Source of the DNA: Timema cristinae
Lineage: Eukaryota; Arthropoda; Insecta; Phasmatodea; Timematidae
Direction of reading: 5' to 3'
DNA: 64,000 nt
Assembly (NCBI GenBank): GCA_039000515.1
Contig: JBCFYV010000220.1
Location: 1-64,000 of the forward strand
Under the pieces are notes generated by a model, which saw only the letters and a list, made by a program, of their open reading frames with translations, was not told the origin of the DNA and did no database searches. This document shows, one piece after another, positions 11,403 to 23,197 of this stretch. Numbering within the stretch: position 1 is the stretch's first letter; each line of letters begins with the position of its first letter. The translations under genes and the position numbers were made by a program.

Positions 11403-12970
11403 CTATCTCGTCCAACAGTAGTCGGCGAGCATGTTCTTGTCCCATCTTCCTTGATATTTGAGCTCCATATCTTTGATGTCTTGGTGGAACCTTTCACCCT
11501 GTTCTTCATTAACTGATCCTAAATTTTCGGGTAAAGTCCACATGTGAGTGAAGGAAATGTATTTTGAGACTCATGGAGCAACCCAACACTTGAAATTTGT
11601 CCAGTATATTCATAAAAATTGATTTATGGTCAGGATCCTTGTAACTACCCAGAAATTTACCGGCGACATCTTTGAAGGCAACCCAAGCTTCCTTTTCCTT
11701 TGTTGTCATCTTAGTCTCAAATTCTTTATCCTTCATAACCTTGTGGATATCTGTACCAACAAAGATTCCCTCTTTCAACTTGGCTTCAGATAAACCTGGA
11801 AACTTTTTGCACAGGTATTTGAAACAATAGCCATCTTTTGGAATAGCCTTGACAAACTGCTTCATTACACCTAATTTTATATGCAGAGGGGGTAACAATA
11901 CTTTTTTTGGATCAACTAAGCTGTTTCAAATCACATTCTTGGTGCCTGGTTCAAGATTTTGTCTTTTCGGCCATTCTTTTTTGACCCAATGTTGAGTCTT
12001 ATCACGGCTGTCCCACTCACGGATGAAACATGAGAACTTTGTATATCCGCCTTGTTAACCAAGAAGTATGGAGATAACGTTCAAAACTTTCAAACCAACT
12101 GTGGTCGGAATATTTTATTTTGTTGAGGATGATAGCCAGGTTTTCATAGCGTTCTTTTAAATGCACCGAGTGTCCAACTGATACAGATGCATACTGGCTT
12201 CCATGATGCAGAAAGAGAGCTTTAAGGCTCCTTTTCGATGAATCTATAACAGCCTCCATTCATCTTTATCGTATGTGATATTAAATTTGCTCATCAATCC
12301 AGATACATCAGAACAATAGACCAGGTTCTACTCTTCCTCAAAGTACTCAAGTAACAAATTCCTTTTCTCGATTCCTGTACCAATAAAAAGAGGTTCCTTT
12401 GGCCATAAGTTTTTTCTTTTCAATCTGGAGCCCAACAATTAAGCTGCCTCTTTCGAAAGGCCCAGATCTCTAGTCAGATCATTAAGTTCAACCTGATAGA
12501 AGGGCTGAGGTGAATTGCCTCCAGAGGGCTTATATTCGGTATCGGAGCCTTGAACTTCTGGATATTCCAAGTCTGAAGACTCTGAAGAGATGACTGGCAA
12601 TTCAGTTGGAGGCAAAGGCACTGGCACATCAGGTCCATGAGGAACAGGACGTATGGCGGATGGAATGCTATCAGGAGAAGAGATTAGCTTTTGATTTTTG
12701 TGGTTATACCCATGGATATGGTAGGAACAACAGTAACAATCATCAGAGTGGTTTTTCGGCTCCGCGTCGATTATTGAGACACTGCACACAAACTTTATGA
12801 GGAGCCCATGATTTGTCCTGGTCTCCGAGTTTCATGCCAAAATACACAAGATAAAGTTGTCTTACATAGTCTGTAATGCTCCACATGCGATTTTTAATAA
12901 CACTATATTCGCCGCATATGTAACAAAAGTCATCTGGCAAATTTTCACAACGTCTCGAACTCAAAGCCAT
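11403..12970 (-). pseudogene. Broken ORF of a repeat family common in arthropod genomes
   Basis: Read from ATG 12970, the N-terminus has a Cys-rich zinc-finger-like segment (CYICGEYS, then KVCVQCL). This is followed by NHSDDCYCC near 12745, an acidic/proline linker, and a C-terminal part with LPPLHIKLGVMKQFVKAI at 11897, FPGLSEAKLKEGIF, MSLKIHFLHSH, and finally GERFHQDIKDMELKYQGRWD near 11480, ending at TAG 11403. I know this order from many unnamed predicted arthropod proteins that behave as repeats, but not its transposon class. At least three frame changes (near 12780, 12290-12010 and 11515) and stops break it. No terminal repeats were found. Confidence 0.6.
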
Positions 12971-13060
12971 GATTCACGAACCGCACAGAAAAAAGCAACC
13001 GTTAAAATTGTTTCTGTGATGAAGTTTCCACTTGTCACTGTATCAGCGCATGCATGACAC

Positions 13061-14869
13061 TACACATGAAAGAAAGATTGAGACAAACTTAAAAATTTCC
13101 ACGTCTTTTATCTTACTACGAACACGGTAAGTACACGATATTCTGGGTTAAAGAGAGATAAACTGAGTCTCTCATGAGGACATCTCTTTTATATCTTTTC
13201 TGATGACTCCAGAAAAGTCGAGAGAATTCAGTCTTAAGAAAAATAACACTTTCAGGATCAATCCAGATAAAGCTCTAAAAAATAGAAGGTGACTGCCGAT
13301 TACGCTCGCTTAGCGAACTAAGATAAAGAACTGAGATAAGGATTCACGCGACGCTATTGGTAGAGAGAGGTTGCAGCGGGGAGGGAGGAACGGCGACGGG
13401 TAGGTGTCACAGAGGTGTATTCTGAAGGTTTCAACACGGTAGAATGATGGTCAGGCGAGAGGGAAGAAATTCAACGCCGAAAAAAAATTTATGGGAAATG
13501 TTCATAAAAATCCAAGTAAAATTGAATTTTTCAAGAAAACGTGACGTGATAGAAATTTTTCTTTTTTTTTTTAAAATCAGCATCAATCCCTTGTATCTTT
13601 TACATAGCAGGCCTATGAGATTAATCATTAATAAATGAAAAGTTAGCTATTCACAGTAATAAAGATTATGAAAAGGGGGGAACTTACTTTATTTTACCTT
13701 GTAAAACCAATAAATGTGGGTAGTACTGCTAAAATAACATGTGACGTGGTTACATATTTAACAGATAAAAGAAATGCTAGCTCATAAGTTAATAAAAGCA
13801 AACATAACTAATTAACTTAGTATGTAACGAATAATTTATTTTACCAGGAAGTTAACAAAAATGTAGAATTAATTTAGTAATTAAAACCATTTGGGTATCA
13901 CAAAAAAGACAAAACTCCTCCTCCATACCTCCTTAGCAACAGTCAAGAAATAATTTATGAACTCTAACTTCGACCTTGGGCGTAGCTATACAAACTGTTT
14001 GACAGTCATGTGTGGGAGCATAGCATACTGCGATAGCTGAGCCAATAAGTTGCTACCTTTCAACCTCAACGGACTGTACCTATAGAGAAGGTAGACTGAC
14101 ATATCTTACACTTGTAAATGTGTGGTTTGTGGCTCTATTATTTAAAATGAAACTTTTAATACTCACCAAGTTAAATACATAATCCAAGTTGAGTAGTTCC
14201 AGAAGTTTATACAATATTGTAATACATCCAGGGTAAAAGAAACTTCTGATTCCATGTGTCCACTCCCATGTGAGATGGCCATATCTACAATCAATTAAGG
14301 TGCTAGCATATTATTTTGCTCTCATATATATATTTTTCTCTATAGAAATTCATGTATTGATATATGGATAAAATTTATGTTTCAATTACTTAATGCAAAT
14401 TGGTTTTGAGTTGTCGAGTCCTCTAGGTTAGTTATGTAGTCTCAAACAGGTGGTGTCAGGCATTGGTAAATCAAAATCAAAAATGCCCCAGATCTTGAAA
14501 CCCACGACAGGGTTTAAAACATGCATAACTTTTTAAGAAATTTGTTTTTAATACCACCTATAAGTAGCCATGTTTTTAAAGTATTTTCCCCTTCTACCAT
14601 CAGAACCAATAGCTGATACCTATATCATGTAGGCCTAATAGTGAAATAATGTGTCAGATACTAGTACAAATGTGTGGTCAAAATTAGACCTATTTTAACT
14701 TTGTAGTTTAAAATTACAACTTTCTGGTTTAAAATAAGCTCAAGAATGATTGTTAAAAGAAGGCTTAGATTACATTGTTGATAGTACAGTGACAAAAAAC
14801 CTACCGGTAGGCATGGATGAAATAATTAAATCTTCCAGTAAGAGTTTAGAATTTAATGTTTTACTATCC
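13061..14869. other. AT-rich DNA, no gene seen
   Basis: Short open frames at 13431-13638 on both strands overlap and have no domain. Nothing else is recognised. Confidence 0.4.
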
Positions 14870-15130
14870 AAGGATGTAGTCAGTTATGGTGTTATGTTGC
14901 CATGAAAAATAATTCCAAGCTCTTCTATTGGCATTTTAAACAATTTCCTAACCTTTGGCAGTTAGGGGTTATGTTGCTATTAAAAACTCTTAAGAAAGCT
15001 TCTATATGTATTTAGTATTTAGAATTTTTTCTGGCCTTCGGCAGTTTTGGTGTTATGTTGCCATAAAAAAAACACTTCAGAGAGCTTCTAAAACCGTTTA
15101 TCATTTAAATTTCCTTCTAGCCTCCGGCAA
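14870..15130. repeat. Three degenerate tandem units of about 85-90 bp
   Basis: Each unit carries GGCAGTT..GGTGTTATGTTGCCAT followed by an A-rich stretch, GAGCTTCTA and a T-rich run (units start near 14878, 14958 and 15040). Confidence 0.55.
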
Positions 15131-15177
15131 TCGGGAGATGTGCCCACTAACCCCTCCCCCCCTCCAACCCTGAAATT

Positions 15178-15420
15178 ATTGGCTGGATACGGCCTTGTTA
15201 CTACCTGTTTGGGTTATACTGTTATGCACTACTTACTCAAATGGTTTTGGGGGATTAGAAAGGTTATATTTAGAGAAAGTGTACCCACATTTGAGTGGAG
15301 AGAGATTGGAAAAACCACCATCAGTACACCTGACTGAGATTCGAAATACAATCTCCCCACCATCTGTGGTCTAGTCTACTGCGAGAGTAGCTACTTAGAC
15401 CATGTGGCCACTGAAACAGG
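15178..15420 (-). repeat. SINE family C
   Basis: On the plus strand it opens with the shared tail (TTACTACCTGTTTGGGTTATAC) and closes with the reversed tRNA-like head TTAGACCATGTGGCCACTG. The reversed B box GAGATTCGAAAT is near 15337. Confidence 0.7.
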
Positions 15421-15728
15421 TAATATTTTATTGTATGGACCATTTAAATTATTTAAGTTTGCTACATTTTAAAAAGTAGTTTGCAAAAAAAAACTACCCT
15501 TCAATACCCTTAAGAGAGCATCATAATTAAAAATATAAGCTTTACAGTAGTTAGTTATTTATCCCTACCAGAGTTATTTTACTTTATATTTACGTTAGTC
15601 AATGTAGAATTCTAATTTATCATAATACAGTAACCCCCAACATTTATGAATAAAATAATATTGTTGGCTTATATAACTTCAAGATTGTAAAGAAATTCGA
15701 AGTGTCAGTTAATGTGTCACAAATAATT

Positions 15729-15760
15729 GAAGCGTAGGCCGTAACAACGTTGTAAGCGAC
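15729..15760 (+). repeat. Left terminal inverted repeat of the DUF7869 transposon
   Basis: Exact reverse complement of 18798-18829, with the palindrome ACAACGTTGT at 15744-15753. Further copies of that decamer lie at 15963-15972 and, with one mismatch, at 15939-15948. Confidence 0.9.
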
Positions 15761-16371
15761 ATTTTGAAAACTTTTGGGAAACAATGAAAAACTAATATGG
15801 AGACCAAATTTAATGCTACATTTTTATAAGTATCCTTGGCAAGTTATTACACATACATAAGTCATTATATAGGTGTTCTACGTTAGTATGTTTCAGTATG
15901 TGTGAGTTTTCAACAAAAAAAAAGCAATTAGCAATGTAACAACGTTATATGTACAGTGACATACAACGTTGTTACACGAAAACCTATTGTTTGAAAGAGT
16001 AGTGCACTAAGAAGTAAAATTGGAACGCTTAACGGATTGAAGATTTTATGATTTAAAAACATTTGAGTATTATAATTAGTGTAGAGTAACTTAAAACTAC
16101 ATTACTCAATTATATATTAATACAAACTAAAGACATGTATAGCTTAAAACATATTGTTTAATTTGTTGGCATAACTTTTACAGTGTCTAATATTTGGATA
16201 CATGTAATTTTAAAATGCTCTATTATCCCACTCATGGTGTTAATCCTCCTTGGTTTAGTCAAAAATTAAATAATGCATATTACTTACATATACATAGTAT
16301 AACACTAACAGCCTATTACTGCACTTGTGTGTGTCAGCACTTTTGTAGCATCTACATGGACACTAAACACT

Positions 16372-18645
16372 TTATGTTGCAACTAACAGATCTGTATAGA
16401 ACTTTCGGTGCTCTGGTGAAAGAAACTGGCACATTTCCATTAGATCTTTCTTCTTTGCTTCTTTTATAGGAAGTGGCATAGGATAAACTTCCTTTAAAAG
16501 ACCAATGTCACACAATGGCGGAAGAATATTCTGGACATGCCTTCCTTTCCTGGGTTTGCACAATGAATGTGCCACCCAAGGCTGAAGAACATTGTGAGAC
16601 TTCCTTACTCGAATTGCAGTAGGGTCATCATTCGACATCTGTAGCCACATGACGTCTGTTATTTTCAGTGAGGAGTCTTTCCTCAGACATTTTTCGTTTG
16701 GCGTGAAATCTTTGAAATCTTCTCTTTCCATTAGAGTAACCATAAATGGCTTACTGGGCCGTGAGTTAACTATCATTTCAACCCAGTCAAAAGGCACATT
16801 TATAGTTGTTCTCTTCTTGCTCTTTTCTATAAGTGAGAAATCCCTGTCACAGGGTAGGAAACTATGTCCACTTGTTAAAAACTTTTGGTCAATTTGAGTA
16901 AAGTATTTGGACAAAATTAAGATTTGAAACATTACAAGCATTCTGTAGTTGTTATTTTGCCCCACACACCGGTCCGACCAAACAACCAGTTTTCGCTCTG
17001 ACCCTTCTTCTAATAGTTGAAAGTTGTCCTTTACATACTTTAAGAGACATGATGCTATCTCGCAGGATCCTCTATGTCCTATCGATTCATGCCATAACAT
17101 CATCGTAGCGTTTTGGGTGGCCGCATCGTGAACACAATAGTTGTAAGAAGAGTATTGTCTCTGGTAAAACACTGATGAGTGTGTCAAAGTGGGACAAAAC
17201 AAGACCTGTTGCAAATCTGTAAATAAAACATGTAACTGAGGGTTTGTTTTTGCTAAATTGGTATCTTCTTGTAAACTTCTATAAGCAGATTCTGCTTTCC
17301 TGTGATGCAGTTCACTTTCTATCAATATGCGCTGTCTTTCTTTCTCGTCCTCACATGCGCATAATTTAACATAGAGCTTATCACATGTTACACATGTGTC
17401 AGAACGAGGAAACCCAAACCGTAGCTTGTAATCACTGTGGAATACATCAGAGTATGTTCGTAGTGAAATATTGCATTCAGTAAATTTTTCTGTAAATAGT
17501 TTGTGCATTAATTTTAGATTTAACTCCGAAGGAAGGCAGTCTTTAGAGCTCTTTTCTCTACTATAATGACTTTCTTGTTTTGGAAATGATTCTATAAGTT
17601 GGTGTATTAAGTCCTTAACTCTATCAGCAACACTACGAGGCCGGTTATGGTGAACTCCTCGCTTATCAACTAATTCTGTATTGCTCTTGATTTTATCAAC
17701 AAGTAACTGAAGACGTCTAGGAGTTACTTGAAATGTGTTGCAAACGTTTTTTTTTTTACAAACTCGAACTTTTCCCATGCCATGTTTTAGCCAGTAAAGA
17801 ACCGTGCACTGACGTCGGGATACAGCTTCTTCAACTACTCTCCGCCTTTTTGGTTCTACAACTTCAACAACATTATTGGCTAGAAATGACGTTTGTGCAT
17901 TGTAGTCCATTGAGCGAAACTTCGCGAATAAGTCCTTCTTTTCCTGAGCACTCACTTCATTTGCAAAACAGCCTTTATTGCAAGTGCAAATTCGGCCCTG
18001 AAACATATATTTGTGCTGTATTAAATTTATGAAAAAATATTTAGCCATCTATGCCAAATTTGAGTTATTAAATGTATATTAATCAATGAGCTCGTGTAGT
18101 GAGACTTAAAAAAAAAAAAGCTTAGACCCCTTAAAAGTTAGCTAGGTTTGGGACCCCTTTAAATTAAATGTTCTCTAGGTTTAAAACCCCTCAAAAGTTC
18201 TTTGGATGTAAAACTCCTTTAAAGGTTCTTTAGTTTAAAACCCCTCTGTCTGGCTCACTAACAATAGACAGGTTTAAGTTGGAAACTAACCCCCCCCCCC
18301 CCCCCCCCCCCCCCGCTCATTTACAACTCCCGATATTTTCCCGCCCATTTAGGATCCCGCCCAGCCCTACTTATTTGTAGCACTACACAGTACCCACCAC
18401 GAAAGTCTCATAGGTTATTCCACAATCACATACAACGTTGTTTTACGTACCTCATTTGGTGTTGATAATGCAGGCTTCTGTACATTTCTGGAACTCACAT
18501 ACTCTTTCCCTGCATCCCTATTTCTTTTTCGAATAGTTTGCTTCCATTCACTAACATTTTTCTTCCTCTTTTTACCCCGATTTTCATGTTTTTGAGCACA
18601 TGGTGTAAGAGTGACATTACATCTGTCGGCCATTTTGGCGTACAT
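16372..18645 (-). CDS. DUF7869-family transposase, two exons
   Basis: Exon 1 runs 18645-18451 (65 codons, basic: KKRKKNVSEWKQTIRKRNRD) and ends at a donor GTACGT. Exon 2 starts after TTTCAG at 17997, in phase 0, and runs to the stop at 16372, giving about 606 residues. Exon 2 opens with a Cys cluster (RICTCNKGC) and has a CVTCDKLYVKLCACE segment. It also has the three blocks I associate with this DDE-like family: FTDLQQVLFCP (about 17200), VVWSDRCVGQNNNYRM (about 16975) and SGHSFLPCDRDFSLIEK (about 16860). No stop or frameshift is seen. Transposase identity is by family resemblance; the splice sites are inferred from sequence. An in-frame ATG inside the intron (18048) could give a shorter product. 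Confidence 0.82.
18000..18450 (-). other. Intron of the DUF7869 transposase with low-complexity tracts
   Basis: The intron holds degenerate tandem units of about 40 bp (TTTAAAACCCCTCAAAAGTTCTTT and relatives, 18120-18245) and a run of 25 C (18290-18314). One ACAACGTTGT copy at 18432-18441 sits just inside the donor. Confidence 0.65.
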
Positions 18646-18797
18646 AAAACCTTGTTACAGCCAAGATCAGGATTGCCAACATTTCACCACCATTTTTCTC
18701 GTATAACCAGCCCAATAATGAGAGATCTTTTCTTACTAACGGACGCAGAGCATCATATACAACCTTGTTACATGAAAATCTCACTTTCAAAATTTTT

Positions 18798-18829
18798 GTC
18801 GCTTACAACGTTGTTACGGCCTACGCTTC
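18798..18829 (-). repeat. Right terminal inverted repeat of the DUF7869 transposon
   Basis: Pairs exactly with 15729-15760. The palindrome is at 18805-18814, and a near copy ACAACCTTGT lies at 18759-18768. Confidence 0.9.
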
Positions 18830-18833
18830 AATT

Positions 18834-19194
18834 GTCAACTATTGGTACAAACAAAAATTATGTATGACAACAACACAAATAATGTTATAATAACATTATA
18901 ATATACACATAATTTTGATAGATTTTTAGCATAGCTTTGACCAGTCAATGATATGGTTAGTCATTAGTGTCATCCTTTGACTTTTCCATCATAATTTATA
19001 AATAGGTTTTTCCTTAAAGTGTCAGGTGGTACATCTATCTACCTTAGGTACTTGTTTGGTTAGTCTACAATCTTACCAGAGATGCAGCTATACATGTAGC
19101 GAAGAGTGAGAAACGTATTAATAGGCCTATGGTGTATGCCTATAACCAATGTAAGTAGTCACATGTTTATTCAGAGTCCATATGTCCATATTTC
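18834..19194. other. AT-rich DNA, no feature seen
   Basis: Nothing recognised on either strand. Confidence 0.4.
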
Positions 19195-19330
19195 ATTTCG
19201 TTGAAAAATGAAACCTGAACAAGGGAATCAAACCCTAGAACCTTGGCTGGAAGCGCCAATGAGCTATCCAGGATTTGTACCATTCTCATGGTCATTCTTC
19301 CCTCAAAGTAGAGTTTAATATGGATGTGTG
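19195..19330 (-). repeat. tRNA-derived SINE, family D, fragment
   Basis: The plus strand reads GGAATCAAACCCTAGAACCT (reversed B box), then CCAATGAGCTATCCAGGAT and GGTCATTCTTCCCTCA. The same blocks occur at 57640-57730. Confidence 0.6.
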
Positions 19331-19442
19331 GAATTCATTGGCTACTTGGAGCTACCATTGAAACCCCAACCACCTGGTCATATTTATGCTGCCGCTCATG
19401 TGTCATTGTACATGATTACCATAAAATAAGTTAAATTACAAA

Positions 19443-19571
19443 CCCAAATGCAATTTTGTGAGCCACTTCAAGTGATTGCCAATATTCATCAGGCACATAC
19501 ATTGTCTGTACAAGGAATATAGACATAATACGATACACCAAGAACAGTAAAAATATTTTAATTGGCTTCAT
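19443..19571 (-). CDS. PIGB: PIG-B-like GPI mannosyltransferase 3, first coding exon (partial gene)
   Basis: The minus-strand ATG at 19571 (context AACCATGA) opens 43 codons: a hydrophobic first membrane segment ([19 protein letters not shown]) followed by [19 protein letters not shown]. The [13 protein letters not shown] block is the signature near the N-terminus of PIG-B, the ER membrane enzyme that adds the third mannose to the GPI anchor. Its DE pair corresponds to the first-loop acidic motif of this glycosyltransferase class. The frame meets a donor-like GG|GTTTGT at 19444-19439 and closes soon after, so it is an exon. The next exons should lie at lower coordinates or beyond the window, past the transposon at 15.7-18.8 kb, but I could not find them. 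ALG9/ALG12/PIG-Z relatives are less likely. An isolated retained or duplicated exon cannot be excluded. Confidence 0.7.
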
Positions 19572-19619
19572 GGTTCTTTGAATATTCTTCCACTTTTGCA
19601 AAAGGGTGTTCACCTCACA

Positions 19620-21854
19620 AAAGACGCTATGTCACCAGGCAGTGCTATGTATTTGGTCCTCAACAAATCTGAAAATAATTGTCTCTATTACTAAAGGTGG
19701 ATAGGTCTTAGATACATTAGATTTAAATATGCCCTGAATAAAAATACTGTGAAGCCCAAAAACATAACAATTAAAAGTGTATGAACTTAGCCTAGTACTA
19801 AATAAAAAACTACATCTAAGTGAGTTCAATGGCTTTAACAGAATGAGATCTGTAAATGAATCCACAATTTTTGGGGCCTATTTCTTAGGATCACTTAATT
19901 GTTATGAGAGTAGGAAAAAGAGTATGAGGAAAAGGGAGAGAGAAAGTGAGAGCAAGACACACGGGTGAATGCACACACAAACACGCACATACCTTAAGTG
20001 TTGATGCTTCAATTTCGTGTTAAAGTCCTAGTTACAAGTAATAAGATCAAATTTACATTAACCTTTATTTCAGGTTAATGTAGTAGAATGATTCAATTTT
20101 TATTTTTTTATTTTAGTAAAGGTTAGTTAACTTTGATAAAATAAACATTTAGAAGGCTAATAGAACAACACATCAACACATATATAGACACGAATAAATA
20201 GAGTTTTTATTTTATTTGTGGCGGCATAGCATAAGCACAAAGCTACCTTGGGATAGTATCAATTTAAACACAATAAAGATTTGGTTGTTTCTATTTATTC
20301 TTAAATAGAGTAAATCTTGTGTACTATAAGATATTATGTCCCTCGACTATAAAATTAAAACAAGTGTCACTGGAAATTTCTCATGAATTGTCTTAAAATA
20401 AATACAAGTTAATATATCAAGGGTATAATTTGTAAAATAAAGCGTGAGGAATAAGGCTAGACTCAGTTTTCAATTTTCCTTACTTCAGTACTATAGCATG
20501 TATATAAATATTCAAAAATAAATTGTATCAGTTTACATAAATAATAGGTATGTACCTAAAATATATGAGAAATCAGGTGAATCTGTCTAAAAGATAAAAT
20601 TAATAGAAGACTAGTGTGACATGTTTTTATCGTATAGCTCAAAGTTAGTTTTTGCTAACTTTAACATTTTCAAGTTACCATAACTTGAAGTTTAAACAAA
20701 GATTATAAAATGACCTTACTTTGCAACAATCTAAAATGTATTCAAACCATGAAGTAAAAATGTAACCTCCATCCATAAAATCTGAAATAGAAACAACAGC
20801 TCGGCCAGTCCATAGGGTGAAAAGGTGTGTGAAGTCCACTTTTTTAATGCAAAGCTAACTCAAATCAAATATCTTAAATATTCTTGAAGCTGAACCCAAG
20901 TTCGAATAGAATAGTTTTTGTTACTTGTTTTATGATTGAAAAAATATTATATTCTGATTATTTAACTCTAACTGTACGCACTAAAATTACTTGCAATTGT
21001 TTTATTGCACAATTGTTTGTAATATTTTGTTTTAATATGATAAATCAAGTTAATTCTACAATATACATTCAACTAATTCAGAATTTTTCCATATGAATAT
21101 TAATTTGTATTGTATACAACTCAGAATGAGATTAATAGGCCATAAATTGAAATTTATTTTTCAATATTTTTATTGGCGAAGCTTTGTAATTGTCAAAGTC
21201 AGTATTTTTTTGAAGTCGAAGATAACATTTGTTTTGAACCAAAGTCGAAGTTTCAAAGTTTCGCACACCCCTACTAAAAAACCACTACATATTTTAGCTT
21301 AATAAATTATCTTTATGGATTTTTTGTAATACGCTGGAGGAAATGTTTTTCAAAAAGTCGGCACTCTTGCTGTGGGATGTGACAAACATAGGGAACCTTA
21401 CCCTTTGCCATTTTTGAAAGAACCACTCTTTTCAACACAAGCTTTACCAGCCATGACTTCAACAATGCAGGTTTTAAATGTGTGCAAGTCACAACTCCCT
21501 TAAGTTCAAAATGCATTTCCTCTCCTATCTTCATTGTTGAGGCAATAAAAGTTGACAGTTTTGTAGGCTATTTCACATTTCTTCAACCCCCCAGTAGTTT
21601 GATCCAAGAGTTTACATAAAGTAGTCCCAAAAATCTTTTTATACATCTAAAATCATTTGATGTATTTCTCTTTATAAATATAAATAAAGCAAGATTTAGA
21701 AGACAACAAAAGGTTGTGTTGAACTATTTGACATATTTGAAAAATATTTTGATAGTTTTTTTGGATTGTGATTCAGTAAGTCATTTGATACATAATACTG
21801 AAACTTTACATTAATTTACATCCATTACTGTTTCCAGCCTCGGTCAGTTATTAA
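19620..21854. other. AT-rich DNA upstream of the PIG-B-like exon, no gene supported
   Basis: It includes a purine-rich stretch (19912-19950, AGAGAGAAAG type), a short hairpin AAAGTTAGTTTTTGCTAACTTT near 20642, and an unassigned minus-strand open frame at 21313-21534. No promoter element stands out. Confidence 0.4.
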
Positions 21855-22085
21855 AGTGATATTTTTCCACTACCAGCTGGCAAGGTCAGTTGTAACTTCA
21901 TATGCCTTGTAGTCTAACTTAAGACTAGGACAGGCACAGCATCCAGTCCCCAGTCGTTAATTTATCATTGTGATAGGGTAAACCCATATTTTCATCAATG
22001 ATAAATTTTGAACCATGATGAGAATCAAACTCGGGACTCTTTGCTCAGTACACAAATATGCTACTGACTGAGCTAAGGTCTCGGA
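21855..22085 (-). repeat. tRNA-derived SINE, family A
   Basis: The minus strand reads CCGAGACCTTAGCTCAGTCA (tRNA-like A box), then the B box GAGTTTGATTCTC and the same body as 905-1165, including TTTATCATTGATGAAAATAT and the end CAGCTGGTAGTGGAAA. Confidence 0.75.
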
Positions 22086-23197
22086 TACATAGATAATAGT
22101 AAAACATAACATATAATCTAGTCAAACATTCATTCTAAAATGTTAGTGGTTAATTTATTCTTGGATATAGCACATTTTAAATAATTGAGGTAAGAATATA
22201 TTAATTTTTATTCTTTGACCTAAACAGCATATTGCCTAATGTTCGGGAACTAAGAGGTTGATTCAATTCCCAAGTAGGGTCAGTAAATTCGGGGTTAGTG
22301 AAAATATTCAGCATCAGGTAAGTCTTGTGTTTGGGTTACTCTTGTAAGAGGGATAACGTTTAGTTGTATTTTTAAATTAGTATGTCTAACACAGATATTA
22401 TTAAACTCTTAATTCACACTACACAAAAGTGTATACAAATTAACAAAATCCCTCTTCAGAGCGCAATTCTTAGTAACAAAACAAGCCAAAAATGCAAAAA
22501 GTGAATGTTACTTGATGCGTTAAATAGATGCGTGAAATAGATGAACTATTATATGGACTGACAAAGCATCATTTACATATAGAGGAGTCTTCAATGGCCA
22601 GAACATTCACCTAGCTTATACATAAGAGCAGGTTTACAAAAATATGATTGTCACTTTGCAAATGGTGACCATTACTTACTACCTGGTGGTAGACCCAACA
22701 GGTGCTCAAACCGGGCCAAGTACCAAAGACAGAGCGTGGAACACCCTCTCTTTGTTCTACTAGACTTCAGTGGCAGCAAAACCTTATTTGTCTAGGAGGG
22801 TAAAATAGCTTATCAAATAAAAAGGGGTTTAGAGGAGCTATGCCCCCAAAGCTAAAGGTGGGTTTGGGGACCCTAGGCGCACTTGTAAGTATAATTGTGA
22901 ACTGGAAAAAAGATTTTCCATTCATAAAAAAAAAGTGATACGGTAATTTATAGGTTTATTAGTTTATATCTTAATTCCTGGCGCCCGTGATGGTCTGAAA
23001 ACGCCACTGTCAAGGCTTACGTTTTAAAATGTTTCCAACCTCCTCCCCATCCCTGGGGGTATTTCTAACTACCCAGACCCCCTGGGGTATGGGAACCTAA
23101 CTTTAATCCAACACAACCCCCAAAATGTTCCAAAAATGTCCCGATTTCGCAGCTAAGAAATATTATCACCTTAATTAATCCCTAAAGGTGAAACATT
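22086..23197. other. No gene; one weak tRNA-like segment
   Basis: GTTCGGGAACTAAGAGGTTGATTCAATTCCC (about 22242-22272) looks like a worn SINE head on the plus strand. The rest is unassigned. Confidence 0.4.

Larger units (their letters stand above)
15729..18829 (-). mobile_element. DNA transposon with DUF7869-type transposase, apparently intact
   Basis: A perfect 32-bp terminal inverted repeat occupies 15729-15760 and 18798-18829; its outer 20 bases are GAAGCGTAGGCCGTAACAAC. The flanks are AATT on both sides (15725-15728 and 18830-18833). This is either a 4-bp target duplication or a palindromic extension of the TIR. The 3.1-kb unit holds one two-exon gene and several copies of ACAACGTTGT near its ends. 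Confidence 0.88.

Noticed and set aside
13431..13638. Overlapping 64-65 codon open frames on both strands
   Set aside because: Low-complexity, lysine/isoleucine-rich, without domain or context.
21313..21534. 73-codon minus-strand open frame with some protein-like composition
   Set aside because: No recognisable domain, no promoter or splice context, and no polyadenylation signal in place; too short to support alone.
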